A stretch of 64,000 bases of DNA from Candidatus Bathyarchaeia archaeon (GCA_041447175.1 CP166960.1:62001-126000); one strand, 5' to 3'; shown: positions 52,489 through 62,551, counted from the stretch's first letter. Numbers and translations are program-made. The notes: generated from the letters alone by a model not told the origin.

Positions 52489-53460
52489 TTAGTTTTTAGT
52501 TTTTTCTTCGGTCGTGGGTGGGTTTAGCCAGTTTCGGGAGGCGAACAACGTTTTGCCTGCTGCCTTAACTTTGAGGCAGTCTTCGTAGGGGCACATCTCC
52601 ACGCACCTTAAACAAAGCATGCACATAGAGGTGTCCACTCGTCCACCTTTCTGCTCATAAACGTCCGTGACCTGTACTGTACAGACCCGCTTGCATATGC
52701 CGCACTTAGTGCATATCTCTTGGTCCTTTTCCAAATGAACCAACGGCGCCCACCTAAAACCCCTCAACCTGTTGGCAACGGCAATTGAAACCCCTGTGGG
52801 GCAGAAACGGCACCAAAACCGCCTCACAAAAAACGAAGAAACCAACACAAACACCACAAAAGCAACCACGCAAATTAATGCATAGTCTGCGCTGGAGTAG
52901 TAGACAATCTGGTCAACGTAAGGAAAGTTAAGGTTAGACTCATAAAGGGTCTGCCAAGGAGCAACCACGGGCACCAGTGGACCCAGCAGAATGCGTAGTG
53001 GATTGAAGGGTCCTGAGATAAATATCAACGAAGAAGACGTGGGCAAAGACGCATAATCTATTAGAAAAAGCGGCGAAGCAGCAAGCACAACAAAAACGGC
53101 GTAACGCAGCTTGTGTAATCCTCTGTTTAGCCAGTCAGGCAGGTTGAAGTAACGCACTTTGAGAGCTTGACGAACCAAACTTACAAGGTCCATGTAAAAG
53201 CCCAACGGGCATATCCAGCCGCAGAAAAACCTGCCAAACACCAAAGTTGCAAGCAGAAGGCCCAGCACCACCAAACTGAGCCAGAGGGGGTAGGCGATTA
53301 AGTAAAACAGTGCCGCCTGTGAGGCTAATTGGATGAAAAGTCGAAGGTAGCTTGTTTTTCGGGACAGGTTCTTGGCTAAAATGTGAATGGTTAAGGCGCC
53401 TGCTATTGTCAGCCCTGCGAGTAGTGTTATTTTGAGGATTTCGATTAATAGAGCTTCCAT
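52489..53460 (-). CDS. NapH-like membrane iron-sulfur protein 2
   Basis: From ATG 53460 this 323-residue paralogue begins MEALLIEILK like the 327-residue partner (MYEALLGTIF). It has FGRFFCGWICPLGFYMD, FWCRFCPTGVSI, CTKCGICKRVCT, CMLCLRCVEMCP and the closing CLKVKAAGKTLFASRNWLNP. In the third-last cluster Pro is replaced by Thr (VCTVQV). The open frame extends to 53595, but that stretch does not look coding. It is the first gene of the operon. Confidence 0.88.
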   Translation of the reverse strand: MEALLIEILKITLLAGLTIAGALTIHILAKNLSRKTSYLRLFIQLASQAALFYLIAYPLWLSLVVLGLLLATLVFGRFFCGWICPLGFYMDLVSLVRQALKVRYFNLPDWLNRGLHKLRYAVFVVLAASPLFLIDYASLPTSSSLIFISGPFNPLRILLGPLVPVVAPWQTLYESNLNFPYVDQIVYYSSADYALICVVAFVVFVLVSSFFVRRFWCRFCPTGVSIAVANRLRGFRWAPLVHLEKDQEICTKCGICKRVCTVQVTDVYEQKGGRVDTSMCMLCLRCVEMCPYEDCLKVKAAGKTLFASRNWLNPPTTEEKTKN

Positions 53461-53572
53461 GCTGGCTTTTTCTTCCTTGACTGCCGTTGGCTGGGCTTTT
53501 GGGTGTAAATGAAAATAGGGCTGCCTTAATTTAAACGTGCACAATTTTAGAAAAAGGGTAAAGGAGCCTTGT

Positions 53573-56404
53573 TTAAGGCTCATGGGGTACCGCAATAACT
53601 TCGCGGGTGTTGTACTGCTCCAGATAGTTTATGTGGTCTGCGTCGTAGGGGTAGCTTTCGGTTTGCAGCGGATAGGGGAATCCAGTCATGTTGTGGAACG
53701 GAATGGGCGTCACTGTGAAGCCGTCGTTTCCAGGTCCGAAGCCGTAGTTTGCGTATTGCACTTTGAACCAGCAAGCGACAAAGAAGTAGTAGCTTCTTTC
53801 CATGCCTGGTTCGGGGTCGGTGAGGTTGCTTGTTGGAAACTGCAGGGCAACTGAGTCGCCTTGTCTGCCGATTACAAACATGTTATCTTCGCTGAGTAGC
53901 AGTTCGGTTACGTTGCCGTATCTTGTGAAGTTGCCTGAGGAGCCTGCTGCTATGGGTACGAATTCTTGGGAAAGGTCTGCTTGGGCGTTGATTCTTTGTA
54001 TGGTTGTGTTTTGGTCAGGCATTACATCTACTCCTACGTAGTCAAAGGTCACGTTCCAGAAGTTGCTTATCCGCAACGAGTAGTCTTCTGTGGGGAACAG
54101 CCCAGTTAGGTCCACCACGAATGTTCGGAGGATTCCATCAGGTGGAAGCGGGAACTGTCGGCTTTCTGGAACAGGTACCCAGTTTCCGTTGGCGTCTTTT
54201 ACTTCCATGAAGGGTGTTGGTGTTGGCTCCGTTAAGTCTGGTACTTGCGTAGAGTAGAACTTGTTCATCCATAAAGTGTAGCTTTCTTCTGGACCCCAAT
54301 CTACCATTGCGTTAACTACCAGCTTGATTTGTTTCTGTCCTGTCAGGTTGCCCAAGTCTAAGGTTAGTCGGTTCCAGGTTTGGTTGTCCCAGTTTTCGCT
54401 GTATTTACCGTTAAAGCCAGAGGTGGATAAGTCGTCTTTGTTTGAAATGGCTGCTAAGGCGTCTTCTTGGTTATATGACTTTACAACGGTGCCGTTGTAT
54501 GCAATGACAAATTCGTTTGTGGCAGAGACGGGGCTTAACAGGTCTTGGCTCACTGTGTAGATTTTGCCCATGTACGCTGGGTCGATGTACTGTTCCACCA
54601 TGGTCGAGTAGACATCTGTTCCAACTGGGTGGTCGATTGCAAGCAGGTACGCGGAGTCAATGAAGAAGATTTCATCCCATTTCTGGGTTAGGCTCAGCAA
54701 GTAACTGCCGTTAACAGCCTCCAGTTGGTCTTGCCCCAGCGGGAGGTAGTCCCATGGGTTGTTTCTCCAATACTCAAGGGAACCATCCGAGTTAACATAT
54801 CGAGTGTAGCCCAGCCAGCCATGGTTGGAAACTTCGCCCACATAGTTGTATTGGGTGCCATTCCACATGTACAGTGAGGGGCATGATGAACCGCCAGTGT
54901 ATGTTGCCGTAACTGACAACCTGTCCGTTAAGGTCACGGTGCGGAAAAGGCTGGTGCTTCCATCATCCCACTGTAGGAAAGTCACTCTGCCTGTTGGGTC
55001 CTGATTAGGCATCTCGATGGTGTAGGTGCCTTCGGGCAGCAGTGCCGTCCAGAAGGTGGTGTGCATTTCTCTGGCGCCGTTGGGCATGGTGATGTAGAAG
55101 TCTGCGTCACCGCGGGGTGAAATGTTTACGTTAAGCGTGTGGTAGCCGTCTTTGACAACCATGTAGCCGCCGGGTAACCCGTTCAAGTCGATGACGTAGG
55201 TTTGCGAGTCTCCGCCGGGTAGTGGTGGCGCGACTATGGTGAATTCCACGTTTTCTTCTGCGCCTGCTGGCAGGGTTATGGTTTTGGTTTCCACGGTTTC
55301 TAAGCTGTTTTGGCCGGTGCCCACTCTGAGTTTAACGGTTATGCTGCTTTGGGCTGACCCTTCATTGACGGCTTTTGCTGAAACGTGGACTGTTTCTCCA
55401 GCCCAAACTTCATAGGGCTTAACAATAAGGTTGCTAAGCTTTATTGTTGAAGGACCTTGAATGCTGAGCGTTCCAGTAGCGTCGCCTACGCTGATGGCGT
55501 AGTCGCCCTTTGCGGATTCTGTTACTGTAAACTCGACGGTTGTGGTTTCCCCTCCGGATAACTCCACGGTTTTGCTGCTTTGCACGGCACCGTTGACGGC
55601 GAAGTCAACTACGTAACTGCCACGGGTTTCGCCTACGTTTGTGACTTTGGCAGTTACGTCAACGGGTATTCCTGGCTCAGCAACCTCGGGGTCGATTATT
55701 AGGTTTGTAACTTGGAACTCGGCTGGTTTAGCAGGCGGCGCCGCAGGGTTAACCGTAAAGGTTCCCGTCAAGCCACCGATTTCAACTTGGTATGCTCCCT
55801 CAGTTTGTTCCACTACTTCAAAGAGAACACTTGTGAAGCCGTTTCCTTCTACTTCGCCTGTTCTGGTTTGGATTTCCTCGCCATTTACGAAGAGCGTGAC
55901 CGCATAGCTGGTGCTTTCTGCTGCTTTGTTGGTGACTCTGACGGTGATGCCGATGGGTTCGCCTATGTTTGCAGTGGTGCGGTTGATGGCCAAATCAGAT
56001 AACGCAACTGAACTGGTCAGCGTGAAAGAGACCTCTAAATTGCCAACGCTGACTATATGTGTTCCTTCTCCAGCGTTTGAGATTATAAATTCAATGATTT
56101 TAGTTTCGCTGGGTGCAATCTTGACTGTTTGTTCTTGGTTCTGTACGCCATCCAGCAACAAGTTTGCTGTGTAGGTTCCGCTTTCACCGCCCACGTTGGT
56201 GACGTTAACCGATACCTTTACGGTTTGCCCCACTAACCCCGTTGAGGGGGTCACTTGGAGTTCCATGAGTTGAATCTGGGAGGGTTGCAGTTCGGGTCCA
56301 GGTAACGAGGCTACATAGAAGTATCCTCCAGCTGCGGAGGCGACTATGATTAGGTCAATTATGAGGATTGCTTGAAGTTTGCTTATTGCAGTTTTGGCGC
56401 GCAT
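53573..56404 (-). CDS. Large surface protein with CARDB repeats
   Basis: The 943-residue protein has an N-terminal signal-anchor (about 9-32, QAILIIDLIIVASAAGGYFYV). At least four CARDB-like domains of about 90-100 residues follow (GLVGQTVKVSVNVTNVGGESGTY, NIGEPIGITVRVTNKAAESTSY, PGIPVDVTAKVTNVGETRGSY, AGETVHVSAKAVNEGSAQ). A second half of about 450 residues is rich in Trp, Tyr and Asn. It may bind other surface proteins or sugars. The start ATG 56404 lies about 25 nt after a TATA box that sits within an inverted repeat. Confidence 0.8.
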   Translation of the reverse strand: MRAKTAISKLQAILIIDLIIVASAAGGYFYVASLPGPELQPSQIQLMELQVTPSTGLVGQTVKVSVNVTNVGGESGTYTANLLLDGVQNQEQTVKIAPSETKIIEFIISNAGEGTHIVSVGNLEVSFTLTSSVALSDLAINRTTANIGEPIGITVRVTNKAAESTSYAVTLFVNGEEIQTRTGEVEGNGFTSVLFEVVEQTEGAYQVEIGGLTGTFTVNPAAPPAKPAEFQVTNLIIDPEVAEPGIPVDVTAKVTNVGETRGSYVVDFAVNGAVQSSKTVELSGGETTTVEFTVTESAKGDYAISVGDATGTLSIQGPSTIKLSNLIVKPYEVWAGETVHVSAKAVNEGSAQSSITVKLRVGTGQNSLETVETKTITLPAGAEENVEFTIVAPPLPGGDSQTYVIDLNGLPGGYMVVKDGYHTLNVNISPRGDADFYITMPNGAREMHTTFWTALLPEGTYTIEMPNQDPTGRVTFLQWDDGSTSLFRTVTLTDRLSVTATYTGGSSCPSLYMWNGTQYNYVGEVSNHGWLGYTRYVNSDGSLEYWRNNPWDYLPLGQDQLEAVNGSYLLSLTQKWDEIFFIDSAYLLAIDHPVGTDVYSTMVEQYIDPAYMGKIYTVSQDLLSPVSATNEFVIAYNGTVVKSYNQEDALAAISNKDDLSTSGFNGKYSENWDNQTWNRLTLDLGNLTGQKQIKLVVNAMVDWGPEESYTLWMNKFYSTQVPDLTEPTPTPFMEVKDANGNWVPVPESRQFPLPPDGILRTFVVDLTGLFPTEDYSLRISNFWNVTFDYVGVDVMPDQNTTIQRINAQADLSQEFVPIAAGSSGNFTRYGNVTELLLSEDNMFVIGRQGDSVALQFPTSNLTDPEPGMERSYYFFVACWFKVQYANYGFGPGNDGFTVTPIPFHNMTGFPYPLQTESYPYDADHINYLEQYNTREVIAVPHEP

Positions 56405-56739
56405 GCTTTCTGCATTAGTTGGTTAGGCTTAATATAGCTAATGCAGAATTCGCAGGTTGGTGTTTGGTTGCTTAAGAATCTGCGGTTTGGTTTAGAATTA
56501 TAGAATATTTCTAGGTTTTTTTGGGGGCTATTTTGCTTGTTTGCTGGTTGGGTTTGGTTTGGCGGGTTTGTTTTGCTTTGTTGTATGCTTCGTTGTTTTA
56601 AACGTATGTCGCGCATATTAGGTAATTAACTGCAAAAATGTGCACAACTATTCCATTTTTTTCCAGTAACGTTTATATTTTCCACAGTTACTTCAACAAC
56701 TGTTAAATCAGCTAAATAAACAGTGTATCGCGTGAAACT
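56405..56739. other. Intergenic region with divergent promoters
   Basis: Besides the inverted repeat at 56408-56448, a TATA-like GTTTATATTTTCC near 56671 may serve the Lrp gene on the right. No small gene was recognised. Confidence 0.4.
56408..56448 (-). promoter_or_regulatory. Inverted repeat bracketing the TATA box of the CARDB gene
   Basis: TTCTGCATTAG (56408-56418) and CTAATGCAGAA (56438-56448) are perfect 11-bp arms. The 19-bp spacer, read on the minus strand, contains CTATATTAAG, the TATA box. The gene's ATG lies just 4 nt past the inner arm, so transcription is probably leaderless and a bound repressor would cover TATA and start site. Confidence 0.7.
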
Positions 56740-57381
56740 TTGGAGGAATCTAAACTGGAAAATTTAGCCGGACCCATGGATTATGTCGATTTCCAGATAC
56801 TATGTTTACTGCAACAAGATTCAAGGCTAAGCTTCAATAAAATAGCCAACAAACTCGACATCTCGGTCGGAACAGCATTCAACCGCATCAAAAACCTGGA
56901 AAAAAGCGGCATTCTCAAAGGATACACAATCGTTCTGGACTCCGAGAAAATAGGCTACGGTTTAACTGCCCTAATCCTGATTCAAACTGAAGGGGGACAT
57001 TTAGCCGAAGTTGAAAAAGAAATCTCCAAATCCGCCAACGTCATCGCAATTTATGACATAACAGGAGACTACGACGCCGCTGTCATAACAAAATTCCAAG
57101 AAAGAGACCGCCTAAGCGTCTTCATAAAAAACCTCATGGCAGTTCCACATGTCAAAAGAACCGCAACCAGTGTCGCGCTGGAAGTAATCAAAGAGGAATT
57201 CCGAATAAACCTCCACGACGCCGACACCTCCGAAGTTCTAAATAAGAAAAAACAATGTCTACAACCTCATCGCGTAAAAAACACAGATAAAGAAAAAATC
57301 AATAAGGTCAAACTCCAAAAAAGCCGCTTAGAAACAAAAGCGTTTCAGCAAGAGATAGCTGAAGCTGCGAAAACAAGCTAA
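56740..57381 (+). CDS. Lrp/AsnC-family transcription regulator with C-terminal tail
   Basis: The HTH is clear (DYVDFQILCLLQQDSRLSFNKIANKLDISVGTAFNRIKNLEKSGILKGYTIVLD), followed by the RAM domain (NVIAIYDITGDYDAAVITKFQE). About 60 basic residues are added at the C-terminus compared with ordinary members. The start is TTG 56740 or ATG 56776, with GGAGGAATC just after the first. Ligand and targets are unknown; it is divergent from the CARDB gene. Confidence 0.85.
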   Translation: MEESKLENLAGPMDYVDFQILCLLQQDSRLSFNKIANKLDISVGTAFNRIKNLEKSGILKGYTIVLDSEKIGYGLTALILIQTEGGHLAEVEKEISKSANVIAIYDITGDYDAAVITKFQERDRLSVFIKNLMAVPHVKRTATSVALEVIKEEFRINLHDADTSEVLNKKKQCLQPHRVKNTDKEKINKVKLQKSRLETKAFQQEIAEAAKTS

Positions 57382-57571
57382 TCGCCCTCACGACTTTGGA
57401 TTGTTTCCTAAGGGTTTTTTGCCTTATAACTGTGTTTTTAGTAACCTTGTCTTCTGACTCGGCTTGATTTCTTTTAGAATTATCTACCAGGCTCGATTAA
57501 TCTGCCATTTTTAACTCTATTAGAAAGATGTCAGCAGCGCTTGTTTTTAAAAAGAAAAAAGGAAGGTGCAG

Positions 57572-60333
57572 TTATGTTGAGTTTGGTTTTCTTCGTTTGG
57601 ATGCGATGTATTTTCCGATTTCCAAAGCTGCGAACACTATTCCAGCAAAGAGAGCCGCGATAACCCAGTCGAAAGGTTCTGGAGCGTGAACACCAAAGAT
57701 TTGTTGTATGCCTGGGGTGTAGAGTATGAATAGTTGTAGGGCGAAGGAGGAGAGTATTGCGTCGCAGATGTAGTTTGTTTTGAATAAGCCGTGACTTTTA
57801 AGACTGGTATTTGTAGGAACGTGAGGAAGTGCGATGGCGAGTTGATTAGGATCATGGCGGTTAGGAGTTGGGTGCGGGCTTCTAGGAGGTTGTATTCTCT
57901 GACCCAGGGTTGATGCAATAAAGTACACTAAGAGGAGTAGTGTTGAGAGAGTGCTGGGGATGCGACTAGAAGGTTAGATGTCGCGTGTGAAATGCTTCTT
58001 TGGTTTGCCGGGTTTGCGTTCCATGATGTCGGGGTCGCCGGGGTCTACGCCTAATGACGATTGAGGTGGGGTAAGCCGTCGGTGACTAGGTTCTCCAAAG
58101 CACTGCATCTGGCAGTAAACGCTATAGCGCACCTGCTGACTGTGGCAGGTCAGAGCCTGGAGTAACGTTGCGGCCAGGTTGGAACCAGGACGACGGCGAT
58201 GAACATGACAAGTGTATATTCATGATGGTCACAGCAGCAAGTAAGTGATTATTTTTGATGTTATCATAAATTTTCCCTACTACCCTCCTTGACTGCTTTG
58301 ACGATGCTAGCAAAATTATCATCCGCCAAAACCATGTCTGAGGCTTCTTTGGTGACTTCTGTGCCAGTGATGCCCATGGCTACGCCTATGTCTGCCATTT
58401 TCAGTGCTGGTGCATCGTTGACGCCGTCGCCAGTCATGGCTACAACTTGGTCTCTTTGCTTCCATGCTTGGACGATGCGCATTTTATGTTCAGGCGCAAC
58501 TCGAGCATAGATGACTACGTTTTCTACGACTTGCTGGAGTTCTTGGTCGCTCATTTTTTCAAGTTCGGCGCCGGTGAGGACTTTGCTTTCAGTGTCGTTT
58601 TCGCCAACTAAGTTGAGTTCTTTGGCGACTGCTGTGGCGGTTAGTTTATGGTCGCCTGTTATCATGACTACTCGGATGCCTGCTTTTCTGCAGATGGCGA
58701 TGGCGTCTTTGACTTCGTTGCGGGGCGGGTCAATCATACCCATAATCCCCACGAAAACAAAGCCCTCTTCGATTTCTTCGCCAAAGTTTGTGGTGTCAGG
58801 TGGGAGTTCTTTGTAGGCGAATCCTAGGTTTCTCAGCGCTTGTAGTGCCATGGCTTCCGTGATTTTGTGTAGGTCAGCGTTTTGCTCAGGCGTGATTTTT
58901 TGAACTTTCCCGTTTACTAGTATGTGTGTGCATTTCGATAGGATGATTTCTGGTGCGCCTTTCATGTATGCCATGCGTGTGTTGCCGACTTGGTGGATGG
59001 TGGTCATGCGTTTGCGTTCGCTGCTGAAGGGAATCTCTGCGATGCGGGGTTCTTGCTGGTCAAGCTCCTGCTTTTGTAGGTCGGCTTTGGCGGCTGCAAC
59101 AATGAGGGCGCCTTCAGTGGGGTCCCCTTTCACGGTCCATTTCTGGGTTTGAGTGTCTCTCTCTAAAGCCGAATCGTTGCAGAGGGTGGCGATTTTTAGG
59201 AGTTTTTTGAGTTGTACGTCGGGGGTTACTTGTTTGTTTTCGTTTTCAAAAGTGCCCTCAGGCGCATATCCAATACCAGTAACTTTGACAGCAGTATTAT
59301 TAGTGAAAATGCGCTGAACCGTCATTTCACCCTTAGTCATGGTACCGGTCTTGTCACTACAGATGACGCTGGTGCAGCCAAGCGTTTCAACCGCAGGAAG
59401 CCGCTTCACGACAGTGCTGACTTTCGCCATGCGGTACATTCCTATGGCTAGCGCGCCTGTGACAATCGCGGGCAAAGCTTCGGGCACTGCAGCAACCGCG
59501 AGGCTGACCGCCCACAAAACCATGTCCAACACAGGGCGTTGCTCAACAAGAATTCCAACAGACGCTACACCGATGCAGACTGTTATGCAAAGGATTCCTA
59601 TCCATTTGCCTACTGATGCCATTCGTTTTTCGAGTGGTGTTGTTTCGGTTTCGGTGCTTTGGACCATTTGGGCAATTTTGCCAAACTCAGTGTTCATACC
59701 GGTTGTGGTGGCTAAGGCTTTGGCTCTACCATAAGCAACAATTGTTCCTGTATAAAGCATGTTTTTGCGGTCGTTAAGTTGGGTGTTTTCAGGGAGGGCA
59801 TCAGTTTGCTTGTTGACTGGTGCTGATTCGCCTGTTAATGCAGCTTCATCTATTTTGAGGTTATGCGCTTCCAAAAGTCTTGCGTCCGCAGAGACTTTGT
59901 CCCCCGTGTAAACAAGAAGTATGTCTCCGGGAACAATTTGGCTAGCAGGAATCTTCGTTTCTTTTCCATCACGAAGAACAATGGCGCTTGGGGCCGTCAT
60001 CTTTTTCAAGGCTTCAACGGCCTTTTCAGACCGGTATTCTTGTGTGAAGCCCAGAGTTGCGCTGGCTATGACTATGATTAAGATGATGATTGCGTCGACG
60101 GTTTCGCCGATGACTATTGAGAGCCCGGTGGCGACAAGCAGAATTATCATCAGCACATCGGTGAATTGGCCTAAGAACAGTTTGATTGGTGAAGTTTTTT
60201 TCTCTTTTGTCAACTCGTTGGGGCCGTAGGTAGCTAAACGTTTCGTTGCTTCTTCGGATGTTAAGCCGTTTTCTGTGACGTTGAGTTCTTGCATTGCCTC
60301 TTCTGTTTTTAGTGCATGCAGAGGTTTTGACAC
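57572..60333 (-). pseudogene. P-type cation-transporting ATPase, C-terminal third decayed
   Basis: Residues 1-689 (60333-58264) are an intact Ca2+/Na+-type P-ATPase: N-terminal cation_ATPase_N domain, LTGESAPV, the phosphorylation site DKTGTMTKG (Asp about 326), KGDPTEGAL, MITGDHKLTA, MTGDGVNDAPAL. It stops at VKEGSRENL, where M5-M10 should follow. Downstream, fragments in several frames match the missing part: GKIYDNIK, LVMFIAVVL, NLVTDGLP, LGVDPGDPDIMERKP, LEARTQLLTAMILIN and SSFALQLFILYTPGIQQIFG to the end at 57572. At least five frame changes lie in about 500 bp. The gene is non-functional as read, unless this stretch is badly sequenced. Confidence 0.8.
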
Positions 60334-60738
60334 AGCATTATTTCACTCCAATGTCAGCTACCACTTGCGAAGACAGTTATAGGCTTTTCTGAATGTTTTT
60401 AAGAAATATGCACAGTGGTGTTGAAGATTTGTGGTCAATCACCGCAAAAACTGTGGGTTCTGTGGACATCGTGTGGCGAGAAAATATGTGTTGTCAAGCC
60501 GAGTTTTTGCCTCTTTTTTCTTGTAGTTTGGGTGGTTAGTTTGAGTGGTTGTGGTGGGTGTTTTCTTGGCAATTCGGATTTTCTTGGCTTTGTTGGGTTT
60601 TTGTGCTGGGTTTGTGTGGCGCTTAGGTATGATTGTTTAAAATTTCGACATTATTATGTGCATTTTTTCTTTTTTTCTTAAAAGTTATGAACAAATCATA
60701 ACTAAGCTTATATTTCTCAAACACAGCATGACCGTCAA
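60334..60738. other. Intergenic stretch before the ammonium transporter
   Basis: No gene or RNA was recognised. The right end contains the conserved operator/TATA block. Confidence 0.4.
60674..60714 (+). promoter_or_regulatory. Conserved operator plus TATA box (copy B, ammonium transporter)
   Basis: The block starts TTTCTTAAAAGTTATGA. It contains the perfect inverted repeat GTTATGA-ACAAA-TCATAAC and ends in the TATA element CTTATATT. The gene's first start codon is 25 nt after the TATA box. It aligns without gaps with the blocks at 7978-8018 and 62463-62503. Confidence 0.75.
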
Positions 60739-60741
60739 TTG

Positions 60742-62277
60742 GTGAATAAGATGAATAAAGAGGGAATACTAAGAAAAGCATCTGGTATTGCAGAAAAAGT
60801 GATTTCTAATCATTCGACGCTATTCATGCAAAAGAAATGGTACTTGCTCGCAGGCATTCTCGCTACTTGCTTAGCTATGAGCGTAGGCAGAGCATTTGCG
60901 CAAACTGGTAACCCATTGGCAGACACTGGCACAGCAATAAGCATGGCTTGGACTCTTGCCATGGGCGCGTTAGTCTGGTTCATGCAGTTGGGCTTCGCGT
61001 TCCTTGGCGCTGGCTACATTAGACACAAGAACCAAGTCAACTACTGGTCAAAGAGTTACATTGACTTCAGCATCGGTGTTGTCTTATTTGCGTTGGTCGG
61101 CTTCGGTTTGATGTTCGGTGGTTCAGGGGCAGGTTTCCCAACAGGCTTTGACTCTGCTGGTGAAATAATTTTCACAACTCTTCCAGGACTAGACCACGGA
61201 AACGCCTTCATAGGTTATTCCGGGTTTGCTTTAGCAGGCGACGCATACAACGGTTTAACGTTAACCTACTTCTTCTGGCAAGCCGTGTTCGCAGCCACAT
61301 CAGTTACTATCGTCGCTGGAATGGTTGCCGGAAGAATGAAGTTCAAGGCATACCTGATCTACACCTTGTTGATTAACATCCTTATCTACCCCGTATACGG
61401 CCACTGGGTCTGGGGAGGCGGATGGTTATCACAGCTAGGCGCGTTAGACTTCGCCGGTTCAGGTGTAGTCCACGCGGTCGGTGGCTTCACAGGTTTGGCA
61501 GGCGCATTGCTCATTGGTCCAAGAATAGGCAAATACACCAAAGACGGTAAACCTCGTTCGTTCGGCTACACAAACGTCCCCTACATTGTGATAGGTACCA
61601 TGATTCTGTTCTTCGGCTGGTTTGGTTTCAACCCTGGAAGCACACTGACAACATTGGACTTTAGAACTCCCATAGTCGCTACAAACACGTACCTTGCAGG
61701 CGGTGCAGCCGCGGCATTGGCAGTCTTCATAACGTACTTTGACCGCAAGAACTTTAAGGGCGCAGACATTTCGGCCATTTGCTGTTCCGCTTTGGGCGGT
61801 CTAGTTGCAATCACGGCACCATGTGCATATGTACCTCCATGGGCAGCAATCATCATAGGCTTCATCGCAGCTCCAATCACAATCTACGGTAACTTCTTCG
61901 TAGAACGGAAACTGAAGATTGACGACCCAGTGGGCGCATTTGGTGTCCACGGACTCAACGGTATCTTTGGTCTGCTTGCAGTTGGTCTCTTTGCGGACGG
62001 AACATACGGCGTACAAGGTGTCTTGATAAACGGCGCGGCAGGTCTCGAACAGCTAACCGCACAGTTGATTTCCGCTGGTGTTTGCGCTGGTTACGCGTTC
62101 GGTATGGGTCTGCTGATATTCGGTCTGATCAAGTACACAGTTGGTCTGCGTGTTCCAGCCAAAGAAGAAATCGAGGGCTTGGATGCGACAGAACACGGAT
62201 TCGTTGCCTACCCAGAAGTGGTCATGAAGCCAGAAGACCCTGCATGGTTGGGCAAAGAAGACGGCAAAACAAAGTAG
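60742..62277 (+). CDS. amt: Ammonium transporter (Amt/Rh family)
   Basis: Amt proteins move ammonium into the cell. About 11-12 helices are visible, with family stretches such as AMSVGRAFAQ, WFMQLGFAFLGAGYIRHKNQVNY, FFWQAVFAATSVTIVAG, YPVYGHWVWGGGWL, DFAGSGVVHAVGGFTGLAGALLIGPRIGKY, GWFGFNPGSTL, and GVHGLNGIFGLLAVGLFADGTYG with the pore His. The GTG at 60742 or ATG 60751 is the start; TTG 60739 opens the frame. No glnK lies next to it. The operator/TATA block upstream suggests nitrogen control. Confidence 0.95.
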   Translation: MNKMNKEGILRKASGIAEKVISNHSTLFMQKKWYLLAGILATCLAMSVGRAFAQTGNPLADTGTAISMAWTLAMGALVWFMQLGFAFLGAGYIRHKNQVNYWSKSYIDFSIGVVLFALVGFGLMFGGSGAGFPTGFDSAGEIIFTTLPGLDHGNAFIGYSGFALAGDAYNGLTLTYFFWQAVFAATSVTIVAGMVAGRMKFKAYLIYTLLINILIYPVYGHWVWGGGWLSQLGALDFAGSGVVHAVGGFTGLAGALLIGPRIGKYTKDGKPRSFGYTNVPYIVIGTMILFFGWFGFNPGSTLTTLDFRTPIVATNTYLAGGAAAALAVFITYFDRKNFKGADISAICCSALGGLVAITAPCAYVPPWAAIIIGFIAAPITIYGNFFVERKLKIDDPVGAFGVHGLNGIFGLLAVGLFADGTYGVQGVLINGAAGLEQLTAQLISAGVCAGYAFGMGLLIFGLIKYTVGLRVPAKEEIEGLDATEHGFVAYPEVVMKPEDPAWLGKEDGKTK

Positions 62278-62462
62278 TTCCAACCCAAAAACCCCTCTTC
62301 CTTTTTTTGTCTGAATTTTTCGAATGCAAATGAGCCTCTTTCTTTGTGTTTCTGAAGGGATTTAGGGTTTTGAAGATTTTTTAAAATGATTGTCGCTACC
62401 ATGCCGCTTTTGGTGGTGCAGATATTTAGTTAAACTCTGTTTTTGTGTATGTATATCCATTT

Positions 62463-62503
62463 TTTCATAAAAGTTATGCACAAATCATAAATAGTTTTAT
62501 ATT
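62463..62503 (+). promoter_or_regulatory. Conserved operator plus TATA box (copy C, permease)
   Basis: The block starts TTTCATAAAAGTTATGC and contains GTTATGC-ACAAA-TCATAAA, ending in TTTATATT. It lies 48 nt before the permease start. It has the same spacing as copies A and B. Confidence 0.75.
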
Positions 62504-62551
62504 GCTTGCAGTGCCTCCCAGATGGAAAATGTACACGGGGATAAGTGAACT

